Positions 43,129 to 51,683 of a stretch of 64,000 nucleotides of DNA are shown one piece after another (positions within the stretch are counted from its first letter, which is position 1; each line of letters begins with the position of its first letter). The notes under the pieces are model-generated. The model did not search any database. It saw only the letters and a list, made by a program, of their open reading frames with translations, and had not been told where the DNA came from. This DNA is from Flavobacteriaceae bacterium. Lineage in GTDB: Bacteria; Bacteroidota; Bacteroidia; Flavobacteriales; Flavobacteriaceae. The position numbers and the translations under genes were made by a program. Location: NCBI GenBank assembly GCA_947456955.1, contig CANGTQ010000004.1, forward strand, positions 62,001 to 126,000, read 5' to 3'.

Positions 43129-44118
43129 ATGCCAATTTTCTTTTTTGTTTTTTTATTTGTAGGTGTTATTATCCTTTTTTCGTCGTTCTTCACCGTAAAG
43201 CAACAAACTGCTGTTGTTGTTGAACGATTTGGAAAATTCTTAAGCATCCGAAACTCCGGTTTACATCTCAAAGTTCCAATTATCGACAGAATTGCTGGTC
43301 GAGTGAACTTAAGAATTCAACAATTAGATGTTATGATTGAAACACAAACCAAAGATAATGTGTTTATCAAAATGAAAGTATCTGTTCAGTTTAAAGTCGT
43401 TCAAGAAAAAGTTTATGAAGCATTTTACAAACTAGAATATCCACACGATCAAATCACAGCTTATGTTTTTGATGTAGTGCGTGCTGAAGTTCCAAAATTG
43501 ATTTTAGATGATGTGTTTGTTCGTAAAGATGACATTGCAATTGCCGTTAAACGCGAATTAAACGAAGCTATGATGGCTTATGGTTATGACATTATTAATA
43601 CACTGGTTACCGATATCGATCCTGATATTCAAGTAAAAAATGCAATGAACCGAATTAACGCTGCAGAAAGAGAAAAAACAGCAGCTATGTTCGAATCAGA
43701 TGCACAAAGAATCCGAATTGTTGCTAAAGCAAAAGCCGAAGCCGAAAGTAAAAAATTACAAGGACAGGGTATTGCTGACCAACGTAGAGAAATTGCTAAA
43801 GGTTTGGTTGAAAGTGTGGAAGTTTTAAATAAAGTGGGTATTAATTCACAAGAAGCATCTGCATTGATTGTAATTACACAGCATTATGATACACTTCAAG
43901 CCATTGGAGCCGACACGAATTCAAACTTGATATTATTACCTAATTCTCCGCAAGCGGCAAGCGATATGTTGAACAATATGGTAACTAGTTTTACGGCTTC
44001 CAACATCATCGGAGAAGAAATGAAGAGACAACCAAGAAAAGTGAAGAAAACAGGAAATCATTCCTCACTTGATTATAATCCTTCTGATACTTCAAATCCT
44101 GAAGGACAAGCTAATTAA
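43129..44118 (+). CDS. SPFH/Band 7 domain membrane protein
   Basis: A 329-residue stomatin-like protein: one N-terminal transmembrane helix (about 3-23), then an SPFH domain (about 25-200: TAVVVERFGKFLSIRNSGLHLKVP...), and a long helical region (EREKTAAMFESDAQRIRIVAKAKAEAESKK) for oligomer assembly. A C-terminal tail is rich in basic and polar residues. Such proteins form membrane microdomain rings and regulate proteases. The neighbour is a small-protein envelope cluster in opposite orientation. No NfeD partner is adjacent. Confidence 0.92.
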   Translation: MPIFFFVFLFVGVIILFSSFFTVKQQTAVVVERFGKFLSIRNSGLHLKVPIIDRIAGRVNLRIQQLDVMIETQTKDNVFIKMKVSVQFKVVQEKVYEAFYKLEYPHDQITAYVFDVVRAEVPKLILDDVFVRKDDIAIAVKRELNEAMMAYGYDIINTLVTDIDPDIQVKNAMNRINAAEREKTAAMFESDAQRIRIVAKAKAEAESKKLQGQGIADQRREIAKGLVESVEVLNKVGINSQEASALIVITQHYDTLQAIGADTNSNLILLPNSPQAASDMLNNMVTSFTASNIIGEEMKRQPRKVKKTGNHSSLDYNPSDTSNPEGQAN

Positions 44119-44138
44119 TAAACGAATAATACCAAATA

Positions 44139-44164
44139 AAAAGAGGCCTAATCGCCTCTTTTCC
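44139..44164. terminator. Bidirectional terminator
   Basis: AAGAGGC (44141-44147) pairs with GCCTCTT (44154-44160) around CTAATC, with flanking A and T runs on both sides. It serves the convergent SPFH and DUF6327-like genes, and the stop codon of the latter lies in the loop. Confidence 0.85.
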
Positions 44165-44402
44165 TTTTTATATACCAATTGATTACTATTGGAATTAATG
44201 TTTTCAAAATCGTACCATACGTTCCTGATGAGAAATTTGAAACGCTTTCCAAAATCTTGTTAACTTTCCTAAACGGAAGAATACTTTCTTTGGTTTTATC
44301 AATGCTCAATACAATCTTTTGATACTGTATTTCCCTTTCAACTTTAAGGATTTGTAAATCCAATTCAATTTCGGCGTAGGATGAATATTTATTTGTTTGC
44401 AT
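44148..44402 (-). CDS. DUF6327-like small protein
   Basis: An 84-residue protein with a charged N-terminal coiled coil (SYAEIELDLQILKVEREIQYQKIVLSI), a short hydrophobic segment (GTYGTILKTLIPIVINWYI) and a basic tail KRKRGD. It is the last gene of a three-gene cluster (YtxH, holin-like, this), seen repeatedly in flavobacteria and plausibly associated with envelope stress. The DUF6327 name is from memory of the cluster; the sequence features are visible, the function is not known. Confidence 0.7.
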   Translation of the reverse strand: MQTNKYSSYAEIELDLQILKVEREIQYQKIVLSIDKTKESILPFRKVNKILESVSNFSSGTYGTILKTLIPIVINWYIKRKRGD

Positions 44403-44404
44403 GA

Positions 44405-44752
44405 TTAGTCGTTAAAAAATATTTCTGAAAATTTTGTTAAAATCGGTCCTTCAACAATTCTATCTTTTACGAAGAATAGAAGTATCGCTAAAACTAAATA
44501 AATTCCCGCTACACTCAAAAACCCCAAAGGGTAACTGTTCAACAACTCTCCAAAAACGAACGCTCCTGCAATTGATATAAAGAGTAAAACAATCATCAAA
44601 CAAAAAGCGATTAAGAAAAACTTAACTATCAATGTGGTTGACTTCATGGCAACCTTGAAACCCCAAAGTTTATAGTAAGCTAGACTAGTTTCTATATACG
44701 CTTTGGTGTTTTCCTGAATGTTATCAACGTTTTCTTTTAATTCTTCCAGCAT
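44405..44752 (-). CDS. Phage-holin-like (DUF1469) membrane protein
   Basis: A 115-residue protein with two or three adjacent transmembrane helices (about 35-65 and 75-98), an N-terminal charged helix ELKENVDNIQENTKAYIETSLAYYKL, and a short basic C-terminal tail. It fits the Actinobacterial holin-X/DUF1469 family. The holin label is historical; no phage genes are nearby. It overlaps the YtxH stop by one base (44752), so the pair is translationally coupled. Confidence 0.82.
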   Translation of the reverse strand: MLEELKENVDNIQENTKAYIETSLAYYKLWGFKVAMKSTTLIVKFFLIAFCLMIVLLFISIAGAFVFGELLNSYPLGFLSVAGIYLVLAILLFFVKDRIVEGPILTKFSEIFFND

Positions 44753-45081
44753 TATTTCTGAAGTTTAGCATTTTGTTTTTTAAGCTCGGCTAATTTTTCT
44801 TCCAAAAAAGTAATTGTTTCTTCTGCTTTGTAACTTGAATCTGAAAGCAAATCATTAACTGTGTCTTTTAAATCGGCTTTTGTTTTTGAGAGCTTATCTT
44901 TGGTTTCTGTTTCTAGGGAATTCCATTTAGATTTGGCGCTGTCTTTCAAATCATCTAAACCATCTTTTATTTTTTCTCGCGTTTTTGTTCCTTTATCGGG
45001 AGCAAATAAAATTCCTAATCCCAATCCTATTGCTGTACCAGCAAGCAGGGCTAAAATGCTATTGTTGTTTGAACTTGACAT
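44752..45081 (-). CDS. YtxH domain protein
   Basis: A 109-residue protein with one N-terminal hydrophobic segment (SILALLAGTAIGLGLGILFAPD, about 8-29) followed by a YtxH-type amphipathic helix of repeated KxK/DxL units (TREKIKDGLDDLKDSAKSKWNS). It is the first gene of the cluster and would produce a membrane-anchored coiled coil. The family is general-stress related in other phyla. It overlaps the next gene's start by a base. Confidence 0.85.
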   Translation of the reverse strand: MSSSNNNSILALLAGTAIGLGLGILFAPDKGTKTREKIKDGLDDLKDSAKSKWNSLETETKDKLSKTKADLKDTVNDLLSDSSYKAEETITFLEEKLAELKKQNAKLQK

Positions 45082-45397
45082 GATTACTAAAATTTAATTT
45101 CTAATAAAGTTACGAAAATTATATAAGATAACATTCTTAAAATAACGAAAATCGGCAAAACTTATTTTAAAGCCATACAATAATAGTTTTATTAGGATTG
45201 GTAAATAATGTCGACTAAGGTTTAAAAATGGCCTAAAACAAATTTATGAAAGGCAAATTTAATTACTAAAAGTTATAATAGTTTTTATAATGATAAGTTA
45301 TATAAATAATAAGAAAGCCCATCTCGTCCTCCAACGAAATGGACTTTCAATTTATAAAATCTATTCTGAGTCGAGCGCAGCGAACTGACGAAGTAAA
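45082..45397. other. 316-nt gap between YtxH and glnS
   Basis: No gene is visible. It contains AT-rich DNA and the hairpin at 45313-45348. A short GC-richer stretch near 45365-45393 (CTGAGTCGAGCGCAGCGAACTGACGAAG) resembles dispersed extragenic words; a related CGCCAGTTCGAGC occurs near 47780. No promoter of note beyond possible weak -7 elements for the YtxH gene. Confidence 0.6.
45313..45348 (-). terminator. Imperfect hairpin downstream of glnS
   Basis: GAAAG pairs with CTTTC, CCAT with ATGG and CGT with ACG, each separated by C-A mismatches, around a CCTCCA loop. It is positioned about 50 nt after the glnS stop; the T run is weak. Confidence 0.4.
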
Positions 45398-47083
45398 TTA
45401 TTCTTTACTTTCCACTTTTGCCCAAGTATCTCTTAAGCCAACTGTTTTATTAAAAACTAATTTTTGTGCTGAAGAATCATTATCAACACAATAATATCCT
45501 AAACGTTGAAATTGGAATCGCTCTCCGTTTTTGGCAGATGCCAAACTTGGTTCTAAATATCCTTTAATTACTTCCAATGAGTTTGGATTGATGTATTCTT
45601 TGAAATCAACATCCTTATCGCCATCAGGGTTTTCATGGGTAAATAATCGATCATAAATACGAACTTCGGCTTCAATCGCATGATTTATGGAAACCCAGTG
45701 AATTGTTCCTTTAACCTTTCTTTGTGAAGCTTCCGTTCCGCTTCCACTTCGGGAATCTTCATCATAAGTGCAATGAATTTCCATGATGTTTCCGGCTGTA
45801 TCCTTAACAACACTTTCGCCTTTAATGATATATGCATTCTTTAAACGAACTTCTGTTCCCAATGTTAAACGGAAAAATTTTTTATTGGCTTCTTCTTGAA
45901 AATCTTCTCTTTCAATATACAATTCTCTTGAAAATGGTACTTTTCTATATCCTAAACTTTCGTCTTCCTGGCTATTTTCTGCATCTAAAATCTCCTCTTT
46001 CCCAGCTGGATAATTTGTAATGACCAACTTCACCGGATTTAGAACTGCCATAACTCTTGGTGTTGTTTTGTTTAATTCTTCGCGAACGCAAAACTCAAGG
46101 AGTGAAACATCAATTAAGTTAGTGCGTTTAGCAATTCCAATGGTATTGGCAAAATTTCGAATCGCCATTGGAGGATAACCTCTACGGCGCATTCCAGAAA
46201 TGGTGCTCATTCTGGGATCATCCCAGGAAGTCACATGTTTTTCTTCTACCAATTGTAAAAGTTTCCTTTTTGAAACTACTGTGTGAGATAGGTTTCTACG
46301 AGCGAACTCTCTTTGTTTTGGGCGCACTTTAGTAACATCATAAACCTGATCTAAAAACCAATCGTATAATTCTCTGTGAGGCAAAAATTCAAGTGTACAA
46401 AAAGAGTGTGAAATTTGCTCCAAATAATCACTTTCGCCATGCGCCCAATCATACATAGGATAAATACACCAATCGTTACCAGTTCTATGATGATGCGCAT
46501 GCAAAATTCGATACATAATTGGATCACGCATCAACATATTGTTAGCTCCCATGCTTATTTTGGCACGAAGAATATGGGTTCCGTTTGGAAACTCTCCGTT
46601 TTTCATTCTCTCGAATAAATCTAAATTTTCTTCAACTGAACGGTTTCTGAACGGCGAATCTGTTCCAGGTGTTGTTGGCGTTCCTTTTTGAATTGCCATG
46701 TCTTCCGAAGATTGACTGTCAACATAAGCTTTTCCGGCTTTAATGAATTCAACAGCCCAATCGTATAATTGCTGGAAATAATCAGAAGCGTAACATTCTT
46801 TACTCCATTGAAAACCCAACCATTCTATATCTCTTTTAATAGCGTCAACATATTCTTGCTCCTCTTTTGCAGGATTTGTATCATCAAATCTTAGATTTAC
46901 TGGTGCATTATAATCGATTCCTAATCCAAAGTTTAAACAAATCGCACTGGCATGACCAACATGTAAATAACCGTTTGGTTCAGGCGGAAAACGAAAACGT
47001 AATTTGTCGCCAGACAAACCATTTTTCAAATCTTCTTCTATTATTTGTTCAATGAAATTAAGCGACTTCTCTTCTGTTGACAT
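45398..47083 (-). CDS. glnS: Glutaminyl-tRNA synthetase
   Basis: A 561-residue class I aminoacyl-tRNA synthetase. The signatures are RFPPEPNGYLHVGHASAICLNFG (about residue 28-50, the HIGH region) and the KMSKS equivalent TVVSKRKLLQLV (about 269-280), with the anticodon-binding beta-barrel domain in the C-terminal third. The organism therefore charges tRNA-Gln directly, as well as having gltX in this window. It has its own -7 element (47101-47108), and folB is divergent. Confidence 0.97.
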   Translation of the reverse strand: MSTEEKSLNFIEQIIEEDLKNGLSGDKLRFRFPPEPNGYLHVGHASAICLNFGLGIDYNAPVNLRFDDTNPAKEEQEYVDAIKRDIEWLGFQWSKECYASDYFQQLYDWAVEFIKAGKAYVDSQSSEDMAIQKGTPTTPGTDSPFRNRSVEENLDLFERMKNGEFPNGTHILRAKISMGANNMLMRDPIMYRILHAHHHRTGNDWCIYPMYDWAHGESDYLEQISHSFCTLEFLPHRELYDWFLDQVYDVTKVRPKQREFARRNLSHTVVSKRKLLQLVEEKHVTSWDDPRMSTISGMRRRGYPPMAIRNFANTIGIAKRTNLIDVSLLEFCVREELNKTTPRVMAVLNPVKLVITNYPAGKEEILDAENSQEDESLGYRKVPFSRELYIEREDFQEEANKKFFRLTLGTEVRLKNAYIIKGESVVKDTAGNIMEIHCTYDEDSRSGSGTEASQRKVKGTIHWVSINHAIEAEVRIYDRLFTHENPDGDKDVDFKEYINPNSLEVIKGYLEPSLASAKNGERFQFQRLGYYCVDNDSSAQKLVFNKTVGLRDTWAKVESKE

Positions 47084-47100
47084 TATTTTTGTAATTTTAG

Positions 47101-47108
47101 CAAAGATA
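47101..47108 (-). promoter_or_regulatory. -7 promoter element (TATCTTTG) of glnS
   Basis: TATCTTTG on the minus strand, 17 nt upstream of the glnS ATG, fits TAnnTTTG. Confidence 0.55.
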
Positions 47109-47116
47109 TTAAAAAC

Positions 47117-47195
47117 GTTACGAGTTACAAGTTGTGGGTTACAAGTTTATAAAATACTAAACAACCCGAAACCTGAAACTCGAAACCCTAAACTT
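47117..47195. repeat. GGGTTACGAGTT-word inverted repeat
   Basis: Left arm 47117-47148 repeats the words GTTACGA, GTTACAA and GGGTTACAA. Right arm 47160-47195 is the inverted series AACCCGAAACCTGAAACTCGAAACCC. Over a 19-nt window the arms agree at 15 positions. It fills the divergent gap between glnS and folB and ends 5 nt before the folB ATG. Confidence 0.7.
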
Positions 47196-47200
47196 AAAAA

Positions 47201-47560
47201 ATGGGTACTATTAAACTTCAAAATATAAGAACATTTTCTTTTCACGGCTGTTTAGAAGAAGAAGCTAAAATTGGTTCAGATTATCGTGTAGATTTAGAAA
47301 TTAAAACCGATTTAAGAAGGTCTTCCGTAACGGATGAACTCAAAGATACTGTTGATTATGTGCTTTTAAATAAAATAGTAGTCGAAGAAATGGCGATTCG
47401 GTCCAAATTATTGGAGCATGTAGCACACCGAATCATTACCAGAATTTTTAGTGAAATCCCTTCGGTTTCGAGAATTCTTTTAGCGGTATCAAAACTCAAT
47501 CCGCCTATTGGTGGTGATGTTGAAGCGGTTACTATTGAAATAGAAGAATACCGAAGTTAA
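47201..47560 (+). CDS. folB: Dihydroneopterin aldolase
   Basis: A 119-residue tunnelling-fold enzyme of folate synthesis that cleaves dihydroneopterin to hydroxymethyl-dihydropterin. The start is MGTIKLQNIRTFSFHGCLEEEAKIG (the FHG substrate region near 14-16), with a central DTVDYVLLNKIV block and the C-terminal RILLAVSKLNPPIGGDVEAVTIEIE block. Length is normal. A GGGTTACGAGTT-word repeat lies just upstream and an ACGAATT-word repeat just downstream. Identification is firm. Confidence 0.95.
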   Translation: MGTIKLQNIRTFSFHGCLEEEAKIGSDYRVDLEIKTDLRRSSVTDELKDTVDYVLLNKIVVEEMAIRSKLLEHVAHRIITRIFSEIPSVSRILLAVSKLNPPIGGDVEAVTIEIEEYRS

Positions 47561-47561
47561 A

Positions 47562-47640
47562 TACGATTTACGAATTTTAAATTACGAATTACGAATTCTA
47601 AAAATTATCAATTATCAATTGTTAATTATCAATTGTTTTA
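47562..47640. repeat. ACGAATT / ATTATCA word half-elements
   Basis: Two strings of short words: TACGAATT-type (47562-47599) and ATTATCAATT-type (47602-47635), without clear inverted arms apart from CAATTG palindromes. It starts 1 nt after the folB stop and ends at the tRNA-Cys promoter. Confidence 0.6.
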
Positions 47641-47648
47641 TATATTTG
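47619..47648 (+). promoter_or_regulatory. Promoter of tRNA-Cys (TTG-N19-TATATTTG)
   Basis: TTG (47619-47621) and TATATTTG (47641-47648) are 19 nt apart, a full match to TTG-N17-23-TAnnTTTG. The tRNA begins 10 nt after the -7 element. Confidence 0.7.
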
Positions 47649-47658
47649 CCGTCCAACT

Positions 47659-47729
47659 GGCATCTTGGCCGAGCGGCTAGGCACCGGTCTGCAAAACCGT
47701 CTACTCCGGTTCGAATCCGGAAGATGCCT
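47659..47729 (+). tRNA. tRNA-Cys (GCA)
   Basis: A 71-nt cloverleaf: acceptor arms GGCATCT and AGATGCC pair fully, D-loop follows GCCGAGCGG, the anticodon loop is CTGCAAA with anticodon GCA, the T arm is TCCGG-TTCGAAT-CCGGA, and the discriminator base is T as expected for cysteine tRNA. CCA is not encoded. The outermost pair of the anticodon stem is weak. It has its own promoter and is followed by a terminator. Confidence 0.95.
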
Positions 47730-47739
47730 CTGAAATTAG

Positions 47740-47766
47740 AACCTCTCCAAGTGAGAGGTTTTTTAT
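47740..47766 (+). terminator. Terminator after tRNA-Cys
   Basis: AACCTCTC (47740-47747) pairs with GAGAGGTT (47753-47760) around CAAGT and is followed by TTTTATTT. Confidence 0.88.
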
Positions 47767-47769
47767 TTG

Positions 47770-47873
47770 TCATTGCTTCGCCAGTTCGAGCAAAGCTCTA
47801 GTATCTGACGAAAGAAGAATCTAAACCTATATTAATGAGATTTCTCCCTTTGGTTGAAATGACACTATTGAGG
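47770..47873. repeat. Degenerate dispersed extragenic repeat
   Basis: Contains GAGATTTCTCCC (47837-47848) and GGTTGAAATGACA (47852-47864). Read in the other direction these give the TGTCATTTCAACC and GGGAGAAATCTC words often seen in dispersed flavobacterial repeats (from memory). Also present are GTCATTGCTTCGCCAGTTCG (47769-47788) and TCTGACGAAAGAAGAATC. The copy looks decayed, without clear arms. Confidence 0.45.
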
Positions 47874-47879
47874 TGATTT

Positions 47880-48575
47880 TTACTTTTCATTCTCTAATTC
47901 TTCAAAAGCTTTATTGACGATTTTTTGTTCTTTTGGAAACCACCCTTGAGATAAAAGAAATATACCTGAAACAATCAAAACAATGCTGATAAATTTTTTT
48001 ATTAAAAGAATATTTTTTGGATTGAGTTGGTTACGTAATTGTTTGGCTAAAAGTATTTTGAAGATATCAGTTACGAAATAAGTAACAATTAGTGTGGAGA
48101 AAAAAGTCAACATTCTAGACGTTTTTAATTCTAGTTGCGGACCAATAGTAATAAGAATTGCTAACCAAAATCCGAGTACGCCAATATTGATAAAGTTCAG
48201 GAAGAACCCTTTGATGAACAAAGAAAGATAATTGGTTTTTGCTAACTCCGTTGGATCGATTTCATCAAGTTTTATTTTTTTGGCTTCTTTTCTGTTATTT
48301 ATAAAAGAAATAATACCATAAGTCAACATTACTAATCCTCCAAAAATGAATAAAGCAGGATCGTCTTTTATGCTTTGAATCAAACGGTAACTACTAAAAA
48401 AAGCAATCGTAATAAAAACAATATCGGCTAAAACAACACCAGTATCAAAAATAATTGCAGCTCTAAAACCTTTGACAACACTAGTTTCTAGTAAGACAAA
48501 GAATACTGGCCCAATCATAAAACTCAAAAAGAAACCAAGTGGTATAGCAGATAAAATATCTTGAAGTAAAGTCAT
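47880..48575 (-). CDS. LysE/RhtB-family amino-acid exporter
   Basis: A 231-residue inner-membrane protein with about six transmembrane helices and the family start IPLGFFLSFMIGPVFFVLLETSVVKGFRAA. LysE/RhtB members export amino acids or related compounds; the substrate is not predictable. The central loop is charged (NNRKEAKKIKLDEIDPTELAKTN). Transcribed leftward, between the tRNA region and a DUF2807 gene. Family call confident. Confidence 0.88.
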   Translation of the reverse strand: MTLLQDILSAIPLGFFLSFMIGPVFFVLLETSVVKGFRAAIIFDTGVVLADIVFITIAFFSSYRLIQSIKDDPALFIFGGLVMLTYGIISFINNRKEAKKIKLDEIDPTELAKTNYLSLFIKGFFLNFINIGVLGFWLAILITIGPQLELKTSRMLTFFSTLIVTYFVTDIFKILLAKQLRNQLNPKNILLIKKFISIVLIVSGIFLLSQGWFPKEQKIVNKAFEELENEK

Positions 48576-48631
48576 TGTTACAATTTTGACACTGCAATTT
48601 AAAATTTAAAAATTAGAATTTAAAATAAAAT

Positions 48632-49297
48632 CTATTTTGCTTGTTCAATTGTTCCGCCGGCTATAATCTTTTTATTGATTTGTTTTGGGTTACCAAAAAT
48701 AGTAATATCGCCACCAGCCCTAACTTTAGCATCAACACTATTTATTGCAAAAATAGCTGCTTCACCACCAGCATTGCATGAAACAGTAGTTATTTTTGAC
48801 TCTAATTTTTCCGCTTCATAAATTCCACCTGAATTAACTAAAACATCTTGGATATCAGCTTTTCCTTCTAATTCAACTTTTGACCCATTTGCTGTTCTTA
48901 CATTCAATTTTTCGACATCTAAATTCAATTTTATTTCTGAACCTTCTTTGGCAATAACATCAAATACAACAGAACTAATTTTATCGCCACAAGCAATTCT
49001 AGAACCTTCATTGGCTTCGACTGCCGTTAAGTTTTTATAATAAACCGTAACGGAAATGTTATCACCATCAAGCAATTTAAGTAATGGCATTCTGATTTTT
49101 AATTCGCCATTTTTATTGACAAATTCTACTTCATCAGCTCCTTTTCCATCTAGTTGCACTTTGTTTTCGTCACTTGAAACAAGGAAAACATCAATTCTAT
49201 CAAAGGAAGTAACTTTGTTAAAATCGCCCACATTTTTGGTTTCCTGAGCAAAAGCCATCGAACTGACTATTAATAAACTATAAATTATTTTTTTCAT
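48632..49297 (-). CDS. Head GIN domain (DUF2807) exported protein
   Basis: A 221-residue protein from ATG 49297, with signal peptide MKKIIYSLLIVSSMAFAQ. A DUF2807/head-GIN beta-helix follows (repeated strands such as KLNVRTANGSKVELEGKADIQDVLVNSGGIYEAEKL). The frame is open to 49363, but the upstream 22 residues precede the signal peptide and are rejected. Members are typically periplasmic or surface proteins of unknown function. It lies downstream of rnr and may be co-transcribed with it. Confidence 0.85.
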   Translation of the reverse strand: MKKIIYSLLIVSSMAFAQETKNVGDFNKVTSFDRIDVFLVSSDENKVQLDGKGADEVEFVNKNGELKIRMPLLKLLDGDNISVTVYYKNLTAVEANEGSRIACGDKISSVVFDVIAKEGSEIKLNLDVEKLNVRTANGSKVELEGKADIQDVLVNSGGIYEAEKLESKITTVSCNAGGEAAIFAINSVDAKVRAGGDITIFGNPKQINKKIIAGGTIEQAK

Positions 49298-49359
49298 AAT
49301 ATCATACTTACTATAATAAACTAAATGCCGAATGTCCAGTGGACATTCTCCTCTTAATA

Positions 49360-51540
49360 TCAAACATTTCTTCTAATAAAATTAAAATCCAATTGTTTCT
49401 TAACCAAATCGGCATTTTTTACTTTTACATAAACTTCATCTCCTAGTTGCAAAATACTCTGTGTTGCCTGACCTACCAAGGCATATTGTTTTTCATCAAA
49501 AGTATAATAATCTTCTTTTATTTCGCGAATTCGAACCATTCCTTCGCATTTGTTTTCGATGATTTCTACATAAATTCCCCATTCTGTAACTCCGGAAATA
49601 ACGCCAAGAAACTCCTGATCTTTATGATCTTGCATGTATTTTACCTGCATATATTTCACAGAATCTCTTTCTGCTTGTGCTGCCAAACCTTCCATATCGC
49701 TGGAATGTGCACATTTTTCTTCATAATCATCCTGATTTACACTTTTACCTCCATCTAAATAATATTGCAATAATCGGTGTGCCATTACATCAGGATAACG
49801 TCTAATTGGCGAAGTAAAATGACTATAATAATCAAAAGCTAATCCGTAATGACCAATATTTTCTGTCGAATATTTAGCTTTACTCATACTTCGAATTGTC
49901 AAAGTATCAACTAAATTCTGCTCTCTTTTTCCGTTAACATCATTGAGTAATTTGTTCAACGATTTTGAAATATCTTGTTTTGATTTCATGTTTATCGCAT
50001 AACCAAACTTAGAAATCACCGTTTGCAGGTTGATTAGTTTATCTTCATTTGGCTCGTCGTGAATACGATACACAAACGTTTTCTTTTGTTTTCCAATAAA
50101 TTCAGCCACTTTTTTATTGGCCAACAACATAAATTCTTCAATCAAATGATTAGCATCTTTAGATATTTTAAAGAAAACTCCAACCGGTTCAGATTCTTCA
50201 TTTAAATTAAATTTTACTTCCACTTTATCAAAAGAAATTGCTCCGTCTGCCATTCTTTTTCTTCGTAGAATTTTAGCTAATTCATCTTGTTTTAATGTCG
50301 CTGACACAATATCTGAGGAAACTTTATATTCCTTTCCGGTTAACGAAATTTCAGCCGGAATTATATCACTTTTAGTTTCAATAATACTTTGTGCTTCTTC
50401 ATATGAAAAACGTTGGTCAGAAAAAATAACAGTTCTACCAAACCAGGAATCTAAAACTTCTGCTTTAGCATTCAATTGAAATATGGCAGAAAATGTATAT
50501 TTTTCTTCATGTGGACGAAGCGAACAAGCATAATTTGACAATACTTCAGGTAACATCGGCACAACTCTATCAACCAAATAAACAGAAGTAGCTCTTCTGT
50601 AAGCTTCATCATCCAGTATTGTTCCTTCTTTTAAATAATGCGATACATCAGCAATATGAACACCTATTTCATAATTTCCGTTTTCTAAAACTTGGAAAGA
50701 TAAGGCATCATCAAAATCTTTAGCATCTTTTGGATCAATGGTAAACGTAAGTACTTTTCGCATATCGCGACGTTTATCTATTTCTGCTTGAGTTATGGAA
50801 GTGTCTAATTTATTTGCGTAAGCTTCAACATCAATTGGAAAATCATAAGGCAAACCATATTCCGCTAAAATGGCATGAATTTCTGTGTTGTGTTCTCCGG
50901 GTTTTCCAAGCACTTTAATCACAGAACCAAAAGGTGAATCTGCTTTTACAGGCCAATCTTCTAGTTTTACTAAAACCACATCACCGTGTTCGGCTTCGGC
51001 TAATTTATTTTTTGGAATAAAAATATCGGTGTACATTTTAGCATTAGCTGTTGTTACAAATCCGAAATTCTTTTGAATATCAACTACTCCAACAAATTCA
51101 GTTTTATATCTTTCTATTATCTCTAATACTTCAGCTTCCGGTTTTCTTGAACTTCTTCTATCATAAACATAGGCTTTTACAGTATCGCCATCTAATGCGT
51201 GATTTAAATTTACAAACGGAACAAAAACATCATTTTCTAATTCGTCGCAGACAAAATAAGCTGTCTTCCTTGAAGTCATGTCAATCGTTCCTTCATAATA
51301 TTTTTGACTGCTGGCTTTAACTAAATATTTTCCCGGTTCTGATTCAATAATCAGTTTTTGAGCTGCTAAAATTTTTAAATCTTTGATTATTTCGTTTCTG
51401 CTTTTAGTATCATCTAATTCTAAAATTGCAGCTATTTGTTTGTAGTTAAAAGGTTTATTAGCGTTTTTTGATAGTATTTTAAATATCTTTTCGGAAAATG
51501 TTTTTTCATTTTTTCCGAATTTTTTGTGTTTTTTACTCAT
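49360..51540 (-). CDS. rnr: Ribonuclease R (RNase II family)
   Basis: A 726-residue 3'-5' exoribonuclease: N-terminal winged-helix, cold-shock domains, the RNB catalytic core with IDPKDAKDFDDALSF (the aspartates that bind metal, about 262-276), and the IRRYPDVMAHR segment, then a C-terminal S1 domain (FLGVISGVTEWGIYVEI). It degrades structured RNA and helps rRNA quality control. Length is normal for RNase R. It is followed by the head-GIN gene and preceded by a TTATAAG-word half-element. Confidence 0.95.
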   Translation of the reverse strand: MSKKHKKFGKNEKTFSEKIFKILSKNANKPFNYKQIAAILELDDTKSRNEIIKDLKILAAQKLIIESEPGKYLVKASSQKYYEGTIDMTSRKTAYFVCDELENDVFVPFVNLNHALDGDTVKAYVYDRRSSRKPEAEVLEIIERYKTEFVGVVDIQKNFGFVTTANAKMYTDIFIPKNKLAEAEHGDVVLVKLEDWPVKADSPFGSVIKVLGKPGEHNTEIHAILAEYGLPYDFPIDVEAYANKLDTSITQAEIDKRRDMRKVLTFTIDPKDAKDFDDALSFQVLENGNYEIGVHIADVSHYLKEGTILDDEAYRRATSVYLVDRVVPMLPEVLSNYACSLRPHEEKYTFSAIFQLNAKAEVLDSWFGRTVIFSDQRFSYEEAQSIIETKSDIIPAEISLTGKEYKVSSDIVSATLKQDELAKILRRKRMADGAISFDKVEVKFNLNEESEPVGVFFKISKDANHLIEEFMLLANKKVAEFIGKQKKTFVYRIHDEPNEDKLINLQTVISKFGYAINMKSKQDISKSLNKLLNDVNGKREQNLVDTLTIRSMSKAKYSTENIGHYGLAFDYYSHFTSPIRRYPDVMAHRLLQYYLDGGKSVNQDDYEEKCAHSSDMEGLAAQAERDSVKYMQVKYMQDHKDQEFLGVISGVTEWGIYVEIIENKCEGMVRIREIKEDYYTFDEKQYALVGQATQSILQLGDEVYVKVKNADLVKKQLDFNFIRRNV

Positions 51541-51575
51541 TGTATCTTTTCTATTATTTTTGAAAATTACGAAAT

Positions 51576-51610
51576 AGTTATAAGTTATAAGTTATAAGTT
51601 GTGAGTTTTA
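51576..51610. repeat. Half-element of TTATAAG words
   Basis: Four consecutive copies of the 7-nt word TTATAAG, the last varied to TTGTGAG, with no inverted partner. It lies upstream of rnr. Confidence 0.55.
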
Positions 51611-51636
51611 ATAGAAATCTAACATTCAGAAATAAA

Positions 51637-51664
51637 AAAAGGTCCACAATTAAGTAAACCTTTT
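51637..51664 (-). terminator. Terminator of the T9SS cargo gene
   Basis: AAAAGGT (51637-51643) pairs with ACCTTTT (51658-51664) around a 14-nt loop; on the minus strand T-rich sequence follows. Moderate strength. Confidence 0.5.
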
Positions 51665-51683
51665 GAAATAAATTATTTTAAAA

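Noticed and set aside
43050..43271. N-terminal extension of the porin-like ORF
   Set aside because: It overlaps the divergent SPFH gene and would place 74 residues before a clear signal peptide.
44405..44752. Prophage holin
   Set aside because: No other phage genes, and the cluster with YtxH is a normal chromosomal arrangement in flavobacteria.
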